DNA of 38,078 nt from Bacteroidia bacterium (GTDB lineage Bacteria; Bacteroidota; Bacteroidia; Chitinophagales; Saprospiraceae). This document shows, in pieces, positions 13,992-22,708 of this stretch. The stretch lies in NCBI GenBank assembly GCA_030430845.1, contig JAUIKE010000071.1, positions 1 through 38,078 on the forward strand, in the 5' to 3' direction. The position numbers and the translations under genes were made by a program. Position 1 is the first letter of the stretch. Every line of letters starts with the position of its first letter. The notes beneath the pieces are model-generated. The model did no database searches, had not been told where the DNA came from, and saw only the letters and a program-made list of their open reading frames with translations.

Positions 13992-16388
13992 ATGTTTATT
14001 AATTTTCTCAAAATAGCTTTCCGCCAAATCCGAAAAAATCTCGTTTTTTCAAGCATCAGCATAGCCGGTTTATCGGTTGCTATTGCCTCCGCTATCTTGC
14101 TGTTGGTGTACATCAAAGGCGAATGGAACTACGACCGCTTTAATGAACAGCCGGAGGATATTTACAGGGTCGTTTTTGATCAGTATTTGAATTCAGGAAG
14201 CTACGCTACTTCTCCTTTACCAGTGGGGCCGGCACTAGAACACGATTTTCCCGAGATTAAAGCCATGACTCGCCTGTCCACAGGCTTTAATTCCCTGGTG
14301 AGGTTTGAAGAAAATACTTTTTTTGAAAATGTGGCTATGGTGGATTCCGGCCTTGTCGATATTTTTAATTTAACGTACTCAAAGGGTAAGCCACTAGAGG
14401 CCCTGTCGGCTCCGAATCAATTGCTGATCAGTGAATCGATGGCCCAAAAATATTTTGGCGATGCCGACCCGATCGGTCAAGTATTGGAGATCGGGTCAAG
14501 CGGGAGTTTTAATGCTGCCGTAAAAGCCGTTTTTCAGGACTTCCCCCAGGAATCGCACATTCGTTTTGATATGGCCATGCCCTTTAGTACCATGGAAAAG
14601 ATCTATGGTAAAGAATCAACGGCTCTTTGGCAACAGATGCCATCCAACTATACCTATGTTCGCCTTGGAGAAATGGCCGATGTGGAGGTACTTCGATCTA
14701 AGCTGCCAGCTTTTGCCGAAAAATATGTCGGAGCGGATTTGGAAGCATACGATAAATACGAACTTAATCTTCAACCTTTATTGGACATCCACTTACATTC
14801 CTCATACGGAAGGGATACCGGAGGAGGTAGTTTGGTTACGCTTTATTTACTGAGTTTGATCGGTTTGTTAATAATTGCCATTGCCGGAATAAATTACATC
14901 AATTACTCAGTGGCCGGTTTTTCAAAAAGAATTAAGGAATTGAGTGTAAGAAAGGTAATGGGGGCGAGCCGTAAATCCCTGATCAAACAATTTTTAGGCG
15001 AAACCATACTTACGGTTTTACTGGCCGGCATAGTGGCTGCTGTGCTCGCTGAATTGCTACTGCCTGTGTTTAATGAGGTAGCCGGTAAAAATTTTCAACT
15101 TGTAAATTTGCGCGATTGGAGTGTATATCTTGTTCTGTTGATTGCTATTCCGCTTCTGGGGATAGTGGCAGGAGCTTTCCCCGCTTTTTTCCTTACAGGT
15201 TTCCGGCTTTCTGATTCACTAAAAGGGAAAGTATCTAAGTTTTCTATTGCGAATGCTTCCAGAAAGGGCTTGGTGGTTGGCCAGTTTGCAGTTTCTATTG
15301 GCTTAATTGTAGGTACGCTTGTCGTTTGGAACCAGATGAACTTTATCAGAGAAAAAATCAGACCAACTACAGATGAGCAGGTGGCCGTTTTTAAAGTCAA
15401 CAACGAACTGTCCGAGCGCTTTGCCACACTTAAGCAAGAGTTGCTTCAATTTCCGGGCATTTTAAGTGTGGCCGGAGGTAGTAATATCCCCTCTTTTTAT
15501 GGAGATAGCTGGCCCGTCCATCGCGCAGTACTGGATCAACCGGTACAAACGGAGAACTATGCGATACAGGGTGATTATCTCCAAACTATGGGATATCAAT
15601 TGCTTGCAGGCCGCTTCTTAAATCCCCAATCTTCGGAAGATGTTAACAGGGGCTTTATACTCAATCAAAAAGCAGTACAAGCTTTGCAATTCTCTTCCGC
15701 AAATGAAGCAATAGGGCAGCCCCTCATCTGGGGAGGGGATAACCGGAAGGATGGAACGATTGTAGGCGTTATTGAGGACTTTTATTTTAATTCACTCAAA
15801 GACGAAGTTCAACCGGCTATTATTCAGTATGCACCCTTTGATTGGATGAGAAGTCAGTTTGTAGCGGTTCGCTTTTACCCGGCAAAAGGAGACGGGATGA
15901 TCCGCCATATTCAGGAAACTGTAAAGGGTATTGCGCCCAACTGGCATGCCGATGTGAAATATTTGGATGAAAACTTCATGGAGATCCATCAAAAAGACAT
16001 GCAATTGGGTAGGGTATTTAGTGCCTTTTCCTTTTTAGCCTTGCTGATTTCCTGTATGGGCTTATTTGGTCTGGTGGCTTTTGCTACCGTTCGTCGAACA
16101 AAAGAGATCGGCATTCGGAAGGTACTGGGGGCAACGGTCCTGAATATCGTCGGATTGATCTCTAAAGAATTTCTAATGCTGGTGCTCATCGCTTTGATAT
16201 TGGTGGTGCCTTTATCCTGGTACGGGATGCATCGCTGGCTCGAAAATTTTGCGTATCATATTTCGCTAAAGCCCTGGATATTTGCTCAGGCTGGACTAAT
16301 AGCAGTAGTAGTGGCGATGTTGACGATTAGTTATCAAAGCATCAAAGCAGCCCTGGCTGACCCGGTAGCAAGCTTGAGAGATGAATAA
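13992..16388 (+). CDS. FtsX/MacB-type ABC transporter permease
   Basis: This 798-residue protein has the double FtsX architecture: a first membrane helix (about 18-40), a large periplasmic MacB-type domain (about 45-275), four to five helices between about 278 and 450, a second periplasmic domain, then three helices near 677-785. The two coupling motifs RIKELSVRKVMGAS and RTKEIGIRKVLGAT mark the ends of the permease halves. No ATPase gene is adjacent, so it is one of the orphan permeases common in Bacteroidota and must use an ATPase encoded elsewhere. Roles of the family include lipoprotein or peptide export and stress response; the substrate is unknown. A strong hairpin follows the stop codon. 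Confidence 0.9.
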   Translation: MFINFLKIAFRQIRKNLVFSSISIAGLSVAIASAILLLVYIKGEWNYDRFNEQPEDIYRVVFDQYLNSGSYATSPLPVGPALEHDFPEIKAMTRLSTGFNSLVRFEENTFFENVAMVDSGLVDIFNLTYSKGKPLEALSAPNQLLISESMAQKYFGDADPIGQVLEIGSSGSFNAAVKAVFQDFPQESHIRFDMAMPFSTMEKIYGKESTALWQQMPSNYTYVRLGEMADVEVLRSKLPAFAEKYVGADLEAYDKYELNLQPLLDIHLHSSYGRDTGGGSLVTLYLLSLIGLLIIAIAGINYINYSVAGFSKRIKELSVRKVMGASRKSLIKQFLGETILTVLLAGIVAAVLAELLLPVFNEVAGKNFQLVNLRDWSVYLVLLIAIPLLGIVAGAFPAFFLTGFRLSDSLKGKVSKFSIANASRKGLVVGQFAVSIGLIVGTLVVWNQMNFIREKIRPTTDEQVAVFKVNNELSERFATLKQELLQFPGILSVAGGSNIPSFYGDSWPVHRAVLDQPVQTENYAIQGDYLQTMGYQLLAGRFLNPQSSEDVNRGFILNQKAVQALQFSSANEAIGQPLIWGGDNRKDGTIVGVIEDFYFNSLKDEVQPAIIQYAPFDWMRSQFVAVRFYPAKGDGMIRHIQETVKGIAPNWHADVKYLDENFMEIHQKDMQLGRVFSAFSFLALLISCMGLFGLVAFATVRRTKEIGIRKVLGATVLNIVGLISKEFLMLVLIALILVVPLSWYGMHRWLENFAYHISLKPWIFAQAGLIAVVVAMLTISYQSIKAALADPVASLRDE

Positions 16389-16397
16389 TGAAAAATG

Positions 16398-16441
16398 TTT
16401 TTTGTAACAATTGGCGGCTTGCCGCCAATTGTTACAAAAAA
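16398..16441 (+). terminator. Perfect 21-bp hairpin after the permease gene
   Basis: The arms 16398-16418 and 16421-16441 are exact complements with a 2-nt centre (TT) and a GGCGGC/GCCGCC core. The outer A/T runs make it usable in both directions. The next promoter box lies only 14 bp downstream. Confidence 0.85.
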
Positions 16442-16455
16442 TGTATCCGACTGCT

Positions 16456-16463
16456 TACCTTTG
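16456..16463 (+). promoter_or_regulatory. -7 box TACCTTTG of the M1 peptidase gene
   Basis: TACCTTTG is an exact TAnnTTTG match 29 bp before the ATG at 16493. A TTG exists at 16429-16431, but at 24-bp spacing, slightly longer than ideal. Confidence 0.6.
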
Positions 16464-16492
16464 CAGCCTGATATTTCAACCTAAAATGATAT

Positions 16493-18109
16493 ATGATGCT
16501 AAAAAGAAGCTTCCTTTTTTTATCCCTCGCGCTCGTTTTTTCCATACCTACCTATGCACAGAACCATCACGAGCGTTTTTCCGAAATAGACATCCAGCAC
16601 TATCGCTTTCAGCTGGAACTCAACGACCAAAACAATGAGCTTAAGGGGAAAGCAAGCATTAAAGTGCGATTCAAGGATGATATTCGCTCTTTTCATTTGG
16701 ACCTGGTGAGCGAATCCGGCGGTTCGGGTATGCGAGTAAAGGAGGTTATGGAAAACGGGGAGACAGTTTCCTTTGAGCAGGAAGGAGAAAAATTGGACAT
16801 CACTTTGGCAAGTAGAAGTAAGGAAGGGGAAGAACGCAACTATGTCATTTCTTACGAGGGCATTCCAAAAGACGGACTGGTGATTGGACAAAATAAACAC
16901 GGAGACCGCACTTTTTTCGGCGACAACTGGCCCAACCGGGCCCGGCACTGGCTGCCCACGGTGGATCATCCTTCGGATAAAGCCTCTGTGGAGTTTGTCG
17001 TGACGGCCCCCAATCATTACCAGGTAGTGGCCAACGGCCGCTTGGTGGAAGAAACAGACCTGGACGGCGACACCAAACTGACGCATTGGAAAACGGATAT
17101 TGTATTGCCCACCAAGGTGATGGTCATTGGCGTGGCGCCTTTTGCGGTACAATACCTGGGAGATATCCAGGGCATTCCGATGAGTAGCTGGATCTTTCCG
17201 CAGGATAGAGACGCAGGCTTTTATGATTACAGTCAGGCCACTTATGTTTTGCACTGGTTCATGGATCATGTAGGTCCCTATCCATACGCGAAGCTGGCGA
17301 ATGTGCAGTCCAAAACCCGTTATGGGGGCATGGAGAATGCCGGAAATATTTTTTATTCGGAAAATTCGGTTCGAGGTAATCGAAGTATAGAAGGTTTATT
17401 GGCTCATGAAATTGCTCACCAGTGGTTCGGCAACTCCGCTTCTGAAGCAGATTGGCATCACGTCTGGCTCAGCGAAGGCTTTGCTACTTATTTTACCGAC
17501 CTTTACATGGAGTGGCGCTACGGCCGCGACCGGCTCGAAGAGGAATTGCGCGGCGAAAGGGAGGCGGTTCTGCGCTTTGCAGCCAGCAATGACGCGCCAA
17601 TTGTAGACGAGAGCATCACTAATTATAACCGTCTGCTGAATACCAATTCTTACCAAAAAGGAGGCTGGGTACTTCATATGCTTCGAAACCAGGTCGGGGA
17701 GGATGCTTTCTGGGGCGGTATCCATAAGTATTATGATCAGTATCAGTACAGCAATGCTTTAACGTCTGATTTTCAGAAGGTTATGGAAGGGGTTTCCGGG
17801 CAGGATCTGGAGTGGTTTTTTCGGCAGTGGATCTTCCGCGGCGGTGTACCCGAACTAGAGGTGGATTGGAAGTATCGAAAAAAAGATAACAGTATTGATT
17901 TGACCGTCAAGCAGCAACAGAAAGGAAAACCCTATCTCCTCAACCTGGAGGTCGTTTTTTTGGATAAAAAGGGAGAAACCCTGGCCAGTGAAATGCTTAA
18001 GCTTAGTAAGGACAAGCAGGAGTTCAGTCTTGATGGAGTAGGGGAAAAGCCGGAGGAGATCGCGCTAGACCCCAATGTGAATGTGTTATTTAGTGTCAAG
18101 GAAAGATAA
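16493..18109 (+). CDS. M1-family zinc metallopeptidase (aminopeptidase N-like), secreted
   Basis: This 538-residue protein has a signal peptide (residues 1-22, ending TYAQ). The N-terminal beta-sheet domain (about 30-220) precedes a thermolysin-like catalytic domain. The exopeptidase motif GGMEN is at 278-282, the zinc motif HEIAH at 305-309, and the third ligand is E328 in LSEGFA, giving the classic HExxH-18-E spacing. It lacks the long C-terminal helical domain of E. coli PepN and resembles the shorter two-to-three-domain M1 enzymes. It probably trims N-terminal residues from peptides in the periplasm or outside the cell. It stands alone between its own promoter box and the repeats at 18151-18275. 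Confidence 0.92.
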   Translation: MMLKRSFLFLSLALVFSIPTYAQNHHERFSEIDIQHYRFQLELNDQNNELKGKASIKVRFKDDIRSFHLDLVSESGGSGMRVKEVMENGETVSFEQEGEKLDITLASRSKEGEERNYVISYEGIPKDGLVIGQNKHGDRTFFGDNWPNRARHWLPTVDHPSDKASVEFVVTAPNHYQVVANGRLVEETDLDGDTKLTHWKTDIVLPTKVMVIGVAPFAVQYLGDIQGIPMSSWIFPQDRDAGFYDYSQATYVLHWFMDHVGPYPYAKLANVQSKTRYGGMENAGNIFYSENSVRGNRSIEGLLAHEIAHQWFGNSASEADWHHVWLSEGFATYFTDLYMEWRYGRDRLEEELRGEREAVLRFAASNDAPIVDESITNYNRLLNTNSYQKGGWVLHMLRNQVGEDAFWGGIHKYYDQYQYSNALTSDFQKVMEGVSGQDLEWFFRQWIFRGGVPELEVDWKYRKKDNSIDLTVKQQQKGKPYLLNLEVVFLDKKGETLASEMLKLSKDKQEFSLDGVGEKPEEIALDPNVNVLFSVKER

Positions 18110-18150
18110 AAAGACGGCCTTTGGCAAAAGGTCCATACGGTCAGGCTTGC

Positions 18151-18180
18151 AAAAGCGGACAAAAGCGGACAAAAGCGGAC
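18151..18180. repeat. Three perfect tandem copies of AAAAGCGGAC
   Basis: The 10-bp unit is repeated exactly three times, starting 41 bp after the M1 stop codon. The period is close to one helical turn. No protein is encoded. Confidence 0.9.
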
Positions 18181-18234
18181 ACTTTTTTGAGTTTGACAAA
18201 AAGGAGGCCGAACTTTGCAAAAAGCTTTGGAATT

Positions 18235-18275
18235 GCGTAGTGACCTGGTGACTCCAAGTCACCAGGTCACTACGC
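18235..18275. repeat. Perfect 19-bp inverted repeat with CCA loop
   Basis: Arms 18235-18253 and 18257-18275 (GCGTAGTGACCTGGTGACT and its complement) surround CCA. There is no T-run on either side, so it is not a typical terminator. It lies between the convergent M1 peptidase and barrel genes. Confidence 0.85.
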
Positions 18276-18345
18276 CTCGCTCCCCACTCCAAAAAAACTG
18301 GAGACCACTCTAACATTCCTGGAGCCGCATATCACCCCAGCACTC

Positions 18346-19209
18346 CTAGAGTTTCAAAAACACCCCTACATTATAAGCCGTATTTGCATAGATCAACCTT
18401 CCGGAAACTGCCTTGCTGAGCCCGGCTGAGACGCCCCATTTTTCGTTGATGTTGTAATTGAGCTCGGGGGCAATCGTGAAATGCTCGGTGTTATTGGCGA
18501 AAATAGTCGTGCCGGTAGCCTCGCTGGGCAAGGTTCCGTTGTTGAAAGACTGAACGCCGTAGACACGCATGATCGGTGTGAGTTTGTTGTTGAACAGATT
18601 GACACCGAACTCGAAGCCGTACCTGAATTCATCCGAAAAGCCTTTGGTGCGGTTGTTGATCCCAACAAAAGCATTTGAATAGGCATTAATAGTCCCTAGC
18701 CTGAATCCCAGGCCTGCATCCAATTGAAGTAGTTGGTTAAACTCCCCGTCTCCGGTTTGGAGAATACCTTCGCTGCCGCCTCCGCTTTCTCCTAACGGAA
18801 GGCCAAATTGTAGCGTAGCACTCACAGCAAAAGAGCCCTTTTGAACGAGCCCGTATTTCAGGCTGATATCAAAGTCCCCAATGCTATTGATCGCTTCACC
18901 AGGGGTGAGTAATTCGCCGGTAGTGCCTGAAACTGAATTGTTGAATAAAGACCTGCTAAAAAACGGGATATACACGATTCCGGTCAATCGATCTGTGAAT
19001 CCATACTCACCGTATAAGCTTGTCGTAAATAAGCCATTTGTGACATTCGGATCAAGCAAGCCAAGGTCGGTGTAATGCTGGTCGGCCCGGATCCACCATT
19101 CTGATAGCTTGAAATAGCCCCGCCCTTTTTGTTGAGGCCAGCCTCCTCCAGCCATTAAAGGCAAAGCTGTAATGAAAACAAAGAGTAGACTGCAAACATA
19201 TTTTTTCAT
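18346..19209 (-). CDS. Outer-membrane beta-barrel protein, module 1
   Basis: This 287-residue protein has a signal peptide (residues 1-20, LPLMAGGG) and alternating amphipathic strands to a C-terminal VFLKL. It is paralogous to the protein at 23306-24160: compare GEYGFTDRLT with AEYGWTDRVT, IGDFDISLKYGL with LGDLQLGLKYAL, TGDGEFN with TSDGEFN, and RTKGFSDEF with RTKGYSHQW. Both resemble the 'transporter/MetA-pathway' barrel families; exact family assignment is uncertain. It lies downstream of a DM13 lipoprotein gene (19417-20103), as does its paralogue, but repeat copy B sits between the two genes. A role in exchange across the outer membrane is inferred. Confidence 0.75.
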   Translation of the reverse strand: MKKYVCSLLFVFITALPLMAGGGWPQQKGRGYFKLSEWWIRADQHYTDLGLLDPNVTNGLFTTSLYGEYGFTDRLTGIVYIPFFSRSLFNNSVSGTTGELLTPGEAINSIGDFDISLKYGLVQKGSFAVSATLQFGLPLGESGGGSEGILQTGDGEFNQLLQLDAGLGFRLGTINAYSNAFVGINNRTKGFSDEFRYGFEFGVNLFNNKLTPIMRVYGVQSFNNGTLPSEATGTTIFANNTEHFTIAPELNYNINEKWGVSAGLSKAVSGRLIYANTAYNVGVFLKL

Positions 19210-19241
19210 GATCTCATTTTGATTTTAATAGGGTTTTGGAG

Positions 19242-19391
19242 TTGTGTAAAAACTCGTTCCTCGTTTTTACCCACCCCAGATAATTTTGTTTTGGAGGCGG
19301 TTTAAAGAAAAAAACTTCGTTTTTTTCTTTAAACCGCCTCCAAAAAACATATTATTGGTTGTGTGAAAAGGCCGAAGGACTTTTTACACAA
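19242..19391 (+). repeat. Hairpin repeat element, copy B (complete, about 150 bp)
   Basis: This is the complete copy. The 11-bp termini TTGTGTAAAAA and TTTTTACACAA are inverted. Inside are hairpin 1 (19246-19270, 8-bp stem), a perfect 27-bp central stem (arms 19289-19315 and 19319-19345, loop TTC), and hairpin 3 (19361-19389, about 13 bp with one wobble and one mismatch, loop GAA). Just outside, TTTAATAGGGTTTTGG (19224-19239) is mirrored by CCAAAATCCCTATTAAA (19394-19410) with one inserted base. It lies within the lipoprotein-barrel module on the minus strand. No coding capacity. Confidence 0.88.
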
Positions 19392-19416
19392 GCCCAAAAT
19401 CCCTATTAAAGATGAT

Positions 19417-20103
19417 TTATTCGATTTCCCCATCTCCTACTTTCACCCGGAATGGCTTACAGAAATACAGTAAGTGCGTATAATCATCCAGGCCAATTCC
19501 AGATATGGTATAAGTATGGGTGCCTTCAAATACCTGGACCTTTCCAATTTCCAGTGCGTTTGCGGTAGAGTTGGGGTTATTGGTAAGGTATAGATACAGG
19601 CCCGGCAGGCTCCGCGAGGCTTTGTAATCCTCCTCAAATTCAATGACTACCTCACCTCCGGTCAGGCTCATTTTAAAGGTACCTTCCAGCACATAACTAC
19701 TGGTTGTCTGAATGCTCCCACCTTTTTCATTATCTGAATTTTCTACCGTTTCTTCATCTACGGTAACTCGCACGGTATCGCTTACCAGCTTAATGTTGTC
19801 GACATTCACGGATGCCACAACCGAAACCTGGCCTTTTTTCAGGCCCATAGCTTCTCCTGATTCATTAATGGAAAGGATCTCGCTGTTGGTACTGTGCCAC
19901 TCCATCGTGCGATTTTCTTCTTCGCCTATATTGTTGGTGAATCGGGCTTCAAACTGATAAGTATCGCCGACAGCTAGCGTATCTACACGAGCCGTTATCC
20001 GAACCGTTTCTTCCACAGTATCGAAAATAATATCGTCCTGGATACAAGCTGTCAGGCAAAGAGCCGGGATAAGGATGGATAAAATAGATGGTTTAATGAT
20101 CAT
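19417..20103 (-). CDS. Lipoprotein with BIG2-like and DM13 domains, module 1
   Basis: This 228-residue protein has a type II signal with lipobox LTAC (C20). Residues about 30-117 form an Ig-like BIG2-type domain (LAVGDTYQFEARF, SEILSINESGEAMGLKKG). Residues about 137-228 match the DM13 pattern: LEGTFKMSLTGGEVVIEF, GLYLYLTNNPN, LEIGKVQVFEGTHTYTI and the C-terminal HLLYFCKPFRVKVGDGEI with the conserved cysteine C215. DM13 is predicted from comparative genomics to be an extracytoplasmic redox-related domain. The lipoprotein probably sits in the outer membrane with the barrel encoded downstream. It is divergent from the response regulator and has its own TAnnTTTG box under the TGTGAT repeats. Confidence 0.78.
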   Translation of the reverse strand: MIIKPSILSILIPALCLTACIQDDIIFDTVEETVRITARVDTLAVGDTYQFEARFTNNIGEEENRTMEWHSTNSEILSINESGEAMGLKKGQVSVVASVNVDNIKLVSDTVRVTVDEETVENSDNEKGGSIQTTSSYVLEGTFKMSLTGGEVVIEFEEDYKASRSLPGLYLYLTNNPNSTANALEIGKVQVFEGTHTYTISGIGLDDYTHLLYFCKPFRVKVGDGEIE

Positions 20104-20128
20104 AAGAATTTCGGGTTGTATTCGGACA

Positions 20129-20136
20129 CAAAATTA
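20129..20136 (-). promoter_or_regulatory. -7 box TAATTTTG of the module 1 lipoprotein
   Basis: Read on the minus strand, TAATTTTG is an exact TAnnTTTG match, 25 nt before the ATG at 20103. It lies exactly 21 bp downstream of the last TGTGAT of the operator array and has no TTG at -33. Confidence 0.7.
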
Positions 20137-20157
20137 CCGGCTAATTATAGCAGCACA

Positions 20158-20185
20158 ATCACAAACTTATCACAGAAGTATCACA
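20158..20185 (-). promoter_or_regulatory. Operator array: three TGTGAT hexamers at 11-bp period
   Basis: On the minus strand TGTGAT occurs at 20185-20180, 20174-20169 and 20163-20158, at exactly 11-bp steps. Phased direct repeats are typical binding sites of OmpR-family regulators, one of which is encoded at 20404. Further single copies, TGTGATAC at 20230 and GTGATAC at 20267, lie on the plus strand in the same 300-bp gap (20104-20403). That gap otherwise shows only a possible TAATTTCG box at 20363-20370 for the regulator gene. Confidence 0.7.
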
Positions 20186-20403
20186 AAGGTGTTTTTGTGC
20201 CAGGTAATTTTTTGATTGCCAGTGGGTTGTGTGATACGATTTTAGCAGGAGAGACATTTTTTTATGGTGATACTGTCCCAGTCAAGACAATTAACAGATG
20301 GATGCAGTTAAATAAAAAACCAGGCAATGGGTTAGTTTTAAGTACCTGGATATATAGCTATTTAATTTCGGAAAGATTTCACATACACAACCCGTAATCC
20401 AAT

Positions 20404-21108
20404 ATGAAAAATGTACTCATAGTAGAAGATGATCCGGATATCGTTGATCTGTTAAAAATCCATCTTAACGATATGGGATGTGCCTTAGCCGCCACTCATA
20501 ATGGCGATCAGGGACTGAAATGGATAATGGCCGAACAGTATGATTTGGTAATTCTTGATTTAATGCTCCCCGGAAAGGACGGCATGGAAATCTGCCGGCA
20601 GATGCGTATGAACCAGGTCACCACACCTGTGATGATGCTGACGGCCAAATCAGAAGAGATCGATAAGGTGCTGGGACTTGAGATGGGAGCGGATGACTAT
20701 CTCACCAAGCCTTTTAGCGTTCGGGAATTTATTGCTAGAGTGAAAGCTATTTTCCGGCGTGCGGAACTCAGCCAACAGACACAAAAAGCTACAGCGGCTG
20801 CACAATACCTGGAATATGGGGATCTTTCCATTGACCTGGATAAGCGGAAGGTGTCCTTGCGAAATCGGCGAGTGGAGTTATCACCCAAAGAGTTTGAATT
20901 GTTAAGCTTATTGGCTTCCAACCCCGGAAAAAGCTACGACCGGACACGCCTGCTGAATCTGGTATGGGGCTATGACTTTGATGGTTTTGAACATACCGTC
21001 AATTCTCATATTAACCGCCTTCGGTCCAAGATCGAGGCTAACCTCAGTAATCCTAAATATATATTGACCACCTGGGGTGTGGGATATCGATTCAATGAAG
21101 AAATCTAA
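20404..21108 (+). CDS. OmpR-family response regulator
   Basis: The protein is 234 residues. The receiver domain (about 1-120) has the acidic pocket EDD (8-10), phospho-acceptor D52 in LDLMLPG, T80 and K102 in TKPF. The winged-helix DNA-binding domain (about 135-232) ends in the usual transactivation-loop and wing sequence TVNSHINRLRSKIE...TTWGVGYRF. It ends 3 bp before the histidine-kinase gene, so the two form a cotranscribed pair. Its probable targets are the two TGTGAT arrays at 20158-20185 and 22660-22687, inferred from the OmpR-type 11-bp phasing and from adjacency. Confidence 0.95.
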   Translation: MKNVLIVEDDPDIVDLLKIHLNDMGCALAATHNGDQGLKWIMAEQYDLVILDLMLPGKDGMEICRQMRMNQVTTPVMMLTAKSEEIDKVLGLEMGADDYLTKPFSVREFIARVKAIFRRAELSQQTQKATAAAQYLEYGDLSIDLDKRKVSLRNRRVELSPKEFELLSLLASNPGKSYDRTRLLNLVWGYDFDGFEHTVNSHINRLRSKIEANLSNPKYILTTWGVGYRFNEEI

Positions 21109-21111
21109 ATT

Positions 21112-22569
21112 ATGAATAAGCTTTACTGGAAGATTTCGCTCGGCCTGCTGGGCTTATTGACGGTGCTGGGTCTCATTTATATTCTGATCACTGCCTATAT
21201 CGGTAAGAACTATGTTCAGGAAATTAATCAGCGGCTGTACGGCAGTATTGCTGATACGACGGTTAATCAGGTACGCCCATTGGTAAATGGCCAAGTGGAT
21301 ACGGCCGCTATTCAGGAGATCATGCATTCCCTCATGGTGATCAATCCTAGCCTGGAGGTATACTTGCTGGATATCGAGGGCCATATTATTACTTATGTTG
21401 CTCCTTATAAAAGGGTACAACTAGAAAAGGTGTCCCTTGATCCTGTGATCGAATTTATTGAAAGTGAAGAGGGAAAACCCTTTATAAAAGGAGATGACCC
21501 CCGAAATCCGGGCGAACAAAAAGTTTTTTCGGCTGCCCCCATTTTGGAAGGAAATGAACTGGCCGGATACATGTATATTATTTTGGATAGTGAAGAACAG
21601 GCGTCAGTGTCTTCCGCTCTGTCCGGAAGTTATATGTTAAAGCTTGGGTCAACTTTGTTTTTCCTGGCCCTGACAGGGGCTTTAATGATTGGATTATTGG
21701 CCATTTGGTATTTGACCCGGAATCTTCGGCACCTCATCCGGGTAGTCAGGCGGTTTCAGGAAGGAGATTATGAAGCCAGGATAGAAGGCAAACATTTAGG
21801 CGAATTACCTCCCCTGGGGGCTACCTTTAATGAGATGGCAGACCAGATTGTAGCTAATATCGAACAGTTAAAATCGGTTGAAACCTTGCGCCGGGAACTG
21901 ATCGCCAATGTTTCACATGATCTGCGTACTCCATTGGCCGTCATTCAGGGATATGCCGAAACCCTGCAGATTAAAGACCAAAAACTGAATCAAAAAGAAC
22001 GAAACCAATTGCTCGAAACCATCCTCAAAAGTACCGGCAACCTGGAACGATTGATCGGACAGTTATTCGAATATTCCAAGCTGGAAGCCAAGCAAGTTCA
22101 AGCGGAAAAGGAACCTTTCTTCATCGGCGAACTAGCTCAGGATAGCCTTCATAAATACCGGCTCCTGGCCGAAAAAAAGAACATTTCTCTTTTACTGGAA
22201 GCTCCTCCGGATTTACCACTTGTTTTTGCTGACATTGGCCTGGTGGAACGAGTTTTCCAAAATTTACTGGATAATGCCTTAAAATTTACTCCTCCTGGCG
22301 GCAAGATCAACCTTTCCTTAAAAGCCTTTGACAATGAAGTAGAGGTTCGTATTGTCGATTCCGGCCCCGGTATCCCAGAAGAACAGCAAGCCTATGTTTT
22401 TGATCGATATTATCAAAATTTAAAAGACCCGGAAAGGAAAAAGGGGGCCGGTCTGGGATTGGCAATTGTCAAGAAAATTCTGGAACTGCACGATTGCAAT
22501 ATTTCCATAAAAAGTAAATGGAAAGAGGGAACAGCCTTTATTTTTCAACTTCCTGTCTACAGCGCCTGA
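21112..22569 (+). CDS. Sensor histidine kinase
   Basis: The protein is 485 residues. It has a first membrane helix (about 8-30), an extracytoplasmic sensor domain (about 31-175, with PAS/Cache-like elements such as VYLLDIEGHIITYV), a second helix (about 178-202), a HAMP segment (about 203-255), HisKA with H269 in VSHDLRTPL, and HATPase_c with the N box (NLLDNALKF) and G boxes (DSGPGIPEE, GAGLGLAI). It should autophosphorylate on H269 and pass phosphate to D52 of the adjacent regulator. The signal is unknown; it may report on the envelope redox or ligand state handled by the flanking DM13/barrel modules (inference). A strong terminator follows. Confidence 0.95.
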   Translation: MNKLYWKISLGLLGLLTVLGLIYILITAYIGKNYVQEINQRLYGSIADTTVNQVRPLVNGQVDTAAIQEIMHSLMVINPSLEVYLLDIEGHIITYVAPYKRVQLEKVSLDPVIEFIESEEGKPFIKGDDPRNPGEQKVFSAAPILEGNELAGYMYIILDSEEQASVSSALSGSYMLKLGSTLFFLALTGALMIGLLAIWYLTRNLRHLIRVVRRFQEGDYEARIEGKHLGELPPLGATFNEMADQIVANIEQLKSVETLRRELIANVSHDLRTPLAVIQGYAETLQIKDQKLNQKERNQLLETILKSTGNLERLIGQLFEYSKLEAKQVQAEKEPFFIGELAQDSLHKYRLLAEKKNISLLLEAPPDLPLVFADIGLVERVFQNLLDNALKFTPPGGKINLSLKAFDNEVEVRIVDSGPGIPEEQQAYVFDRYYQNLKDPERKKGAGLGLAIVKKILELHDCNISIKSKWKEGTAFIFQLPVYSA

Positions 22570-22598
22570 GTCTAAGTAAATATTTGGACAAAATTGAG

Positions 22599-22645
22599 TT
22601 AATGCTTTGTTGGGGGAACCGCCCTAACAAAGCATTAATTTTTTT
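22599..22645 (+). terminator. Terminator of the two-component operon
   Basis: TTAATGCTTTGTT (22599-22611) pairs with 22626-22638; GGG/CCC in the loop adds pairing; T7 follows at 22639-22645. It separates the kinase gene from the module 2 promoter. Confidence 0.9.
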
Positions 22646-22659
22646 AAAGCACCTGATAC

Positions 22660-22687
22660 TGTGATACAAATGTAATATTCTCGTGAT
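22660..22687 (+). promoter_or_regulatory. Operator array: TGTGAT, TGTAAT, CGTGAT at 11-bp period
   Basis: The hexamers start at 22660, 22671 and 22682. The last one ends exactly 21 bp before the TAACTTTG box, the same layout as at 20158-20185. The first unit extends to TGTGATAC, also found at the module 1 promoter. Confidence 0.7.
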
Positions 22688-22708
22688 CCTTTTATTATAC
22701 CTGGCGGC

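Noticed and set aside
16520..17269. 249-codon minus-strand frame inside the M1 peptidase gene
   Set aside because: Complete overlap with a gene that has intact catalytic motifs; the antisense product shows no recognisable feature.
13992..18109. FtsX permease and M1 peptidase as one operon or export-processing system
   Set aside because: A perfect 21-bp terminator hairpin and a separate TACCTTTG promoter box lie between them, so a joint unit is not supported.
20116..20397. 93-codon plus-strand frame in the lipoprotein/regulator gap
   Set aside because: It runs across the operator array and promoter of the divergent gene and has no protein-like features.
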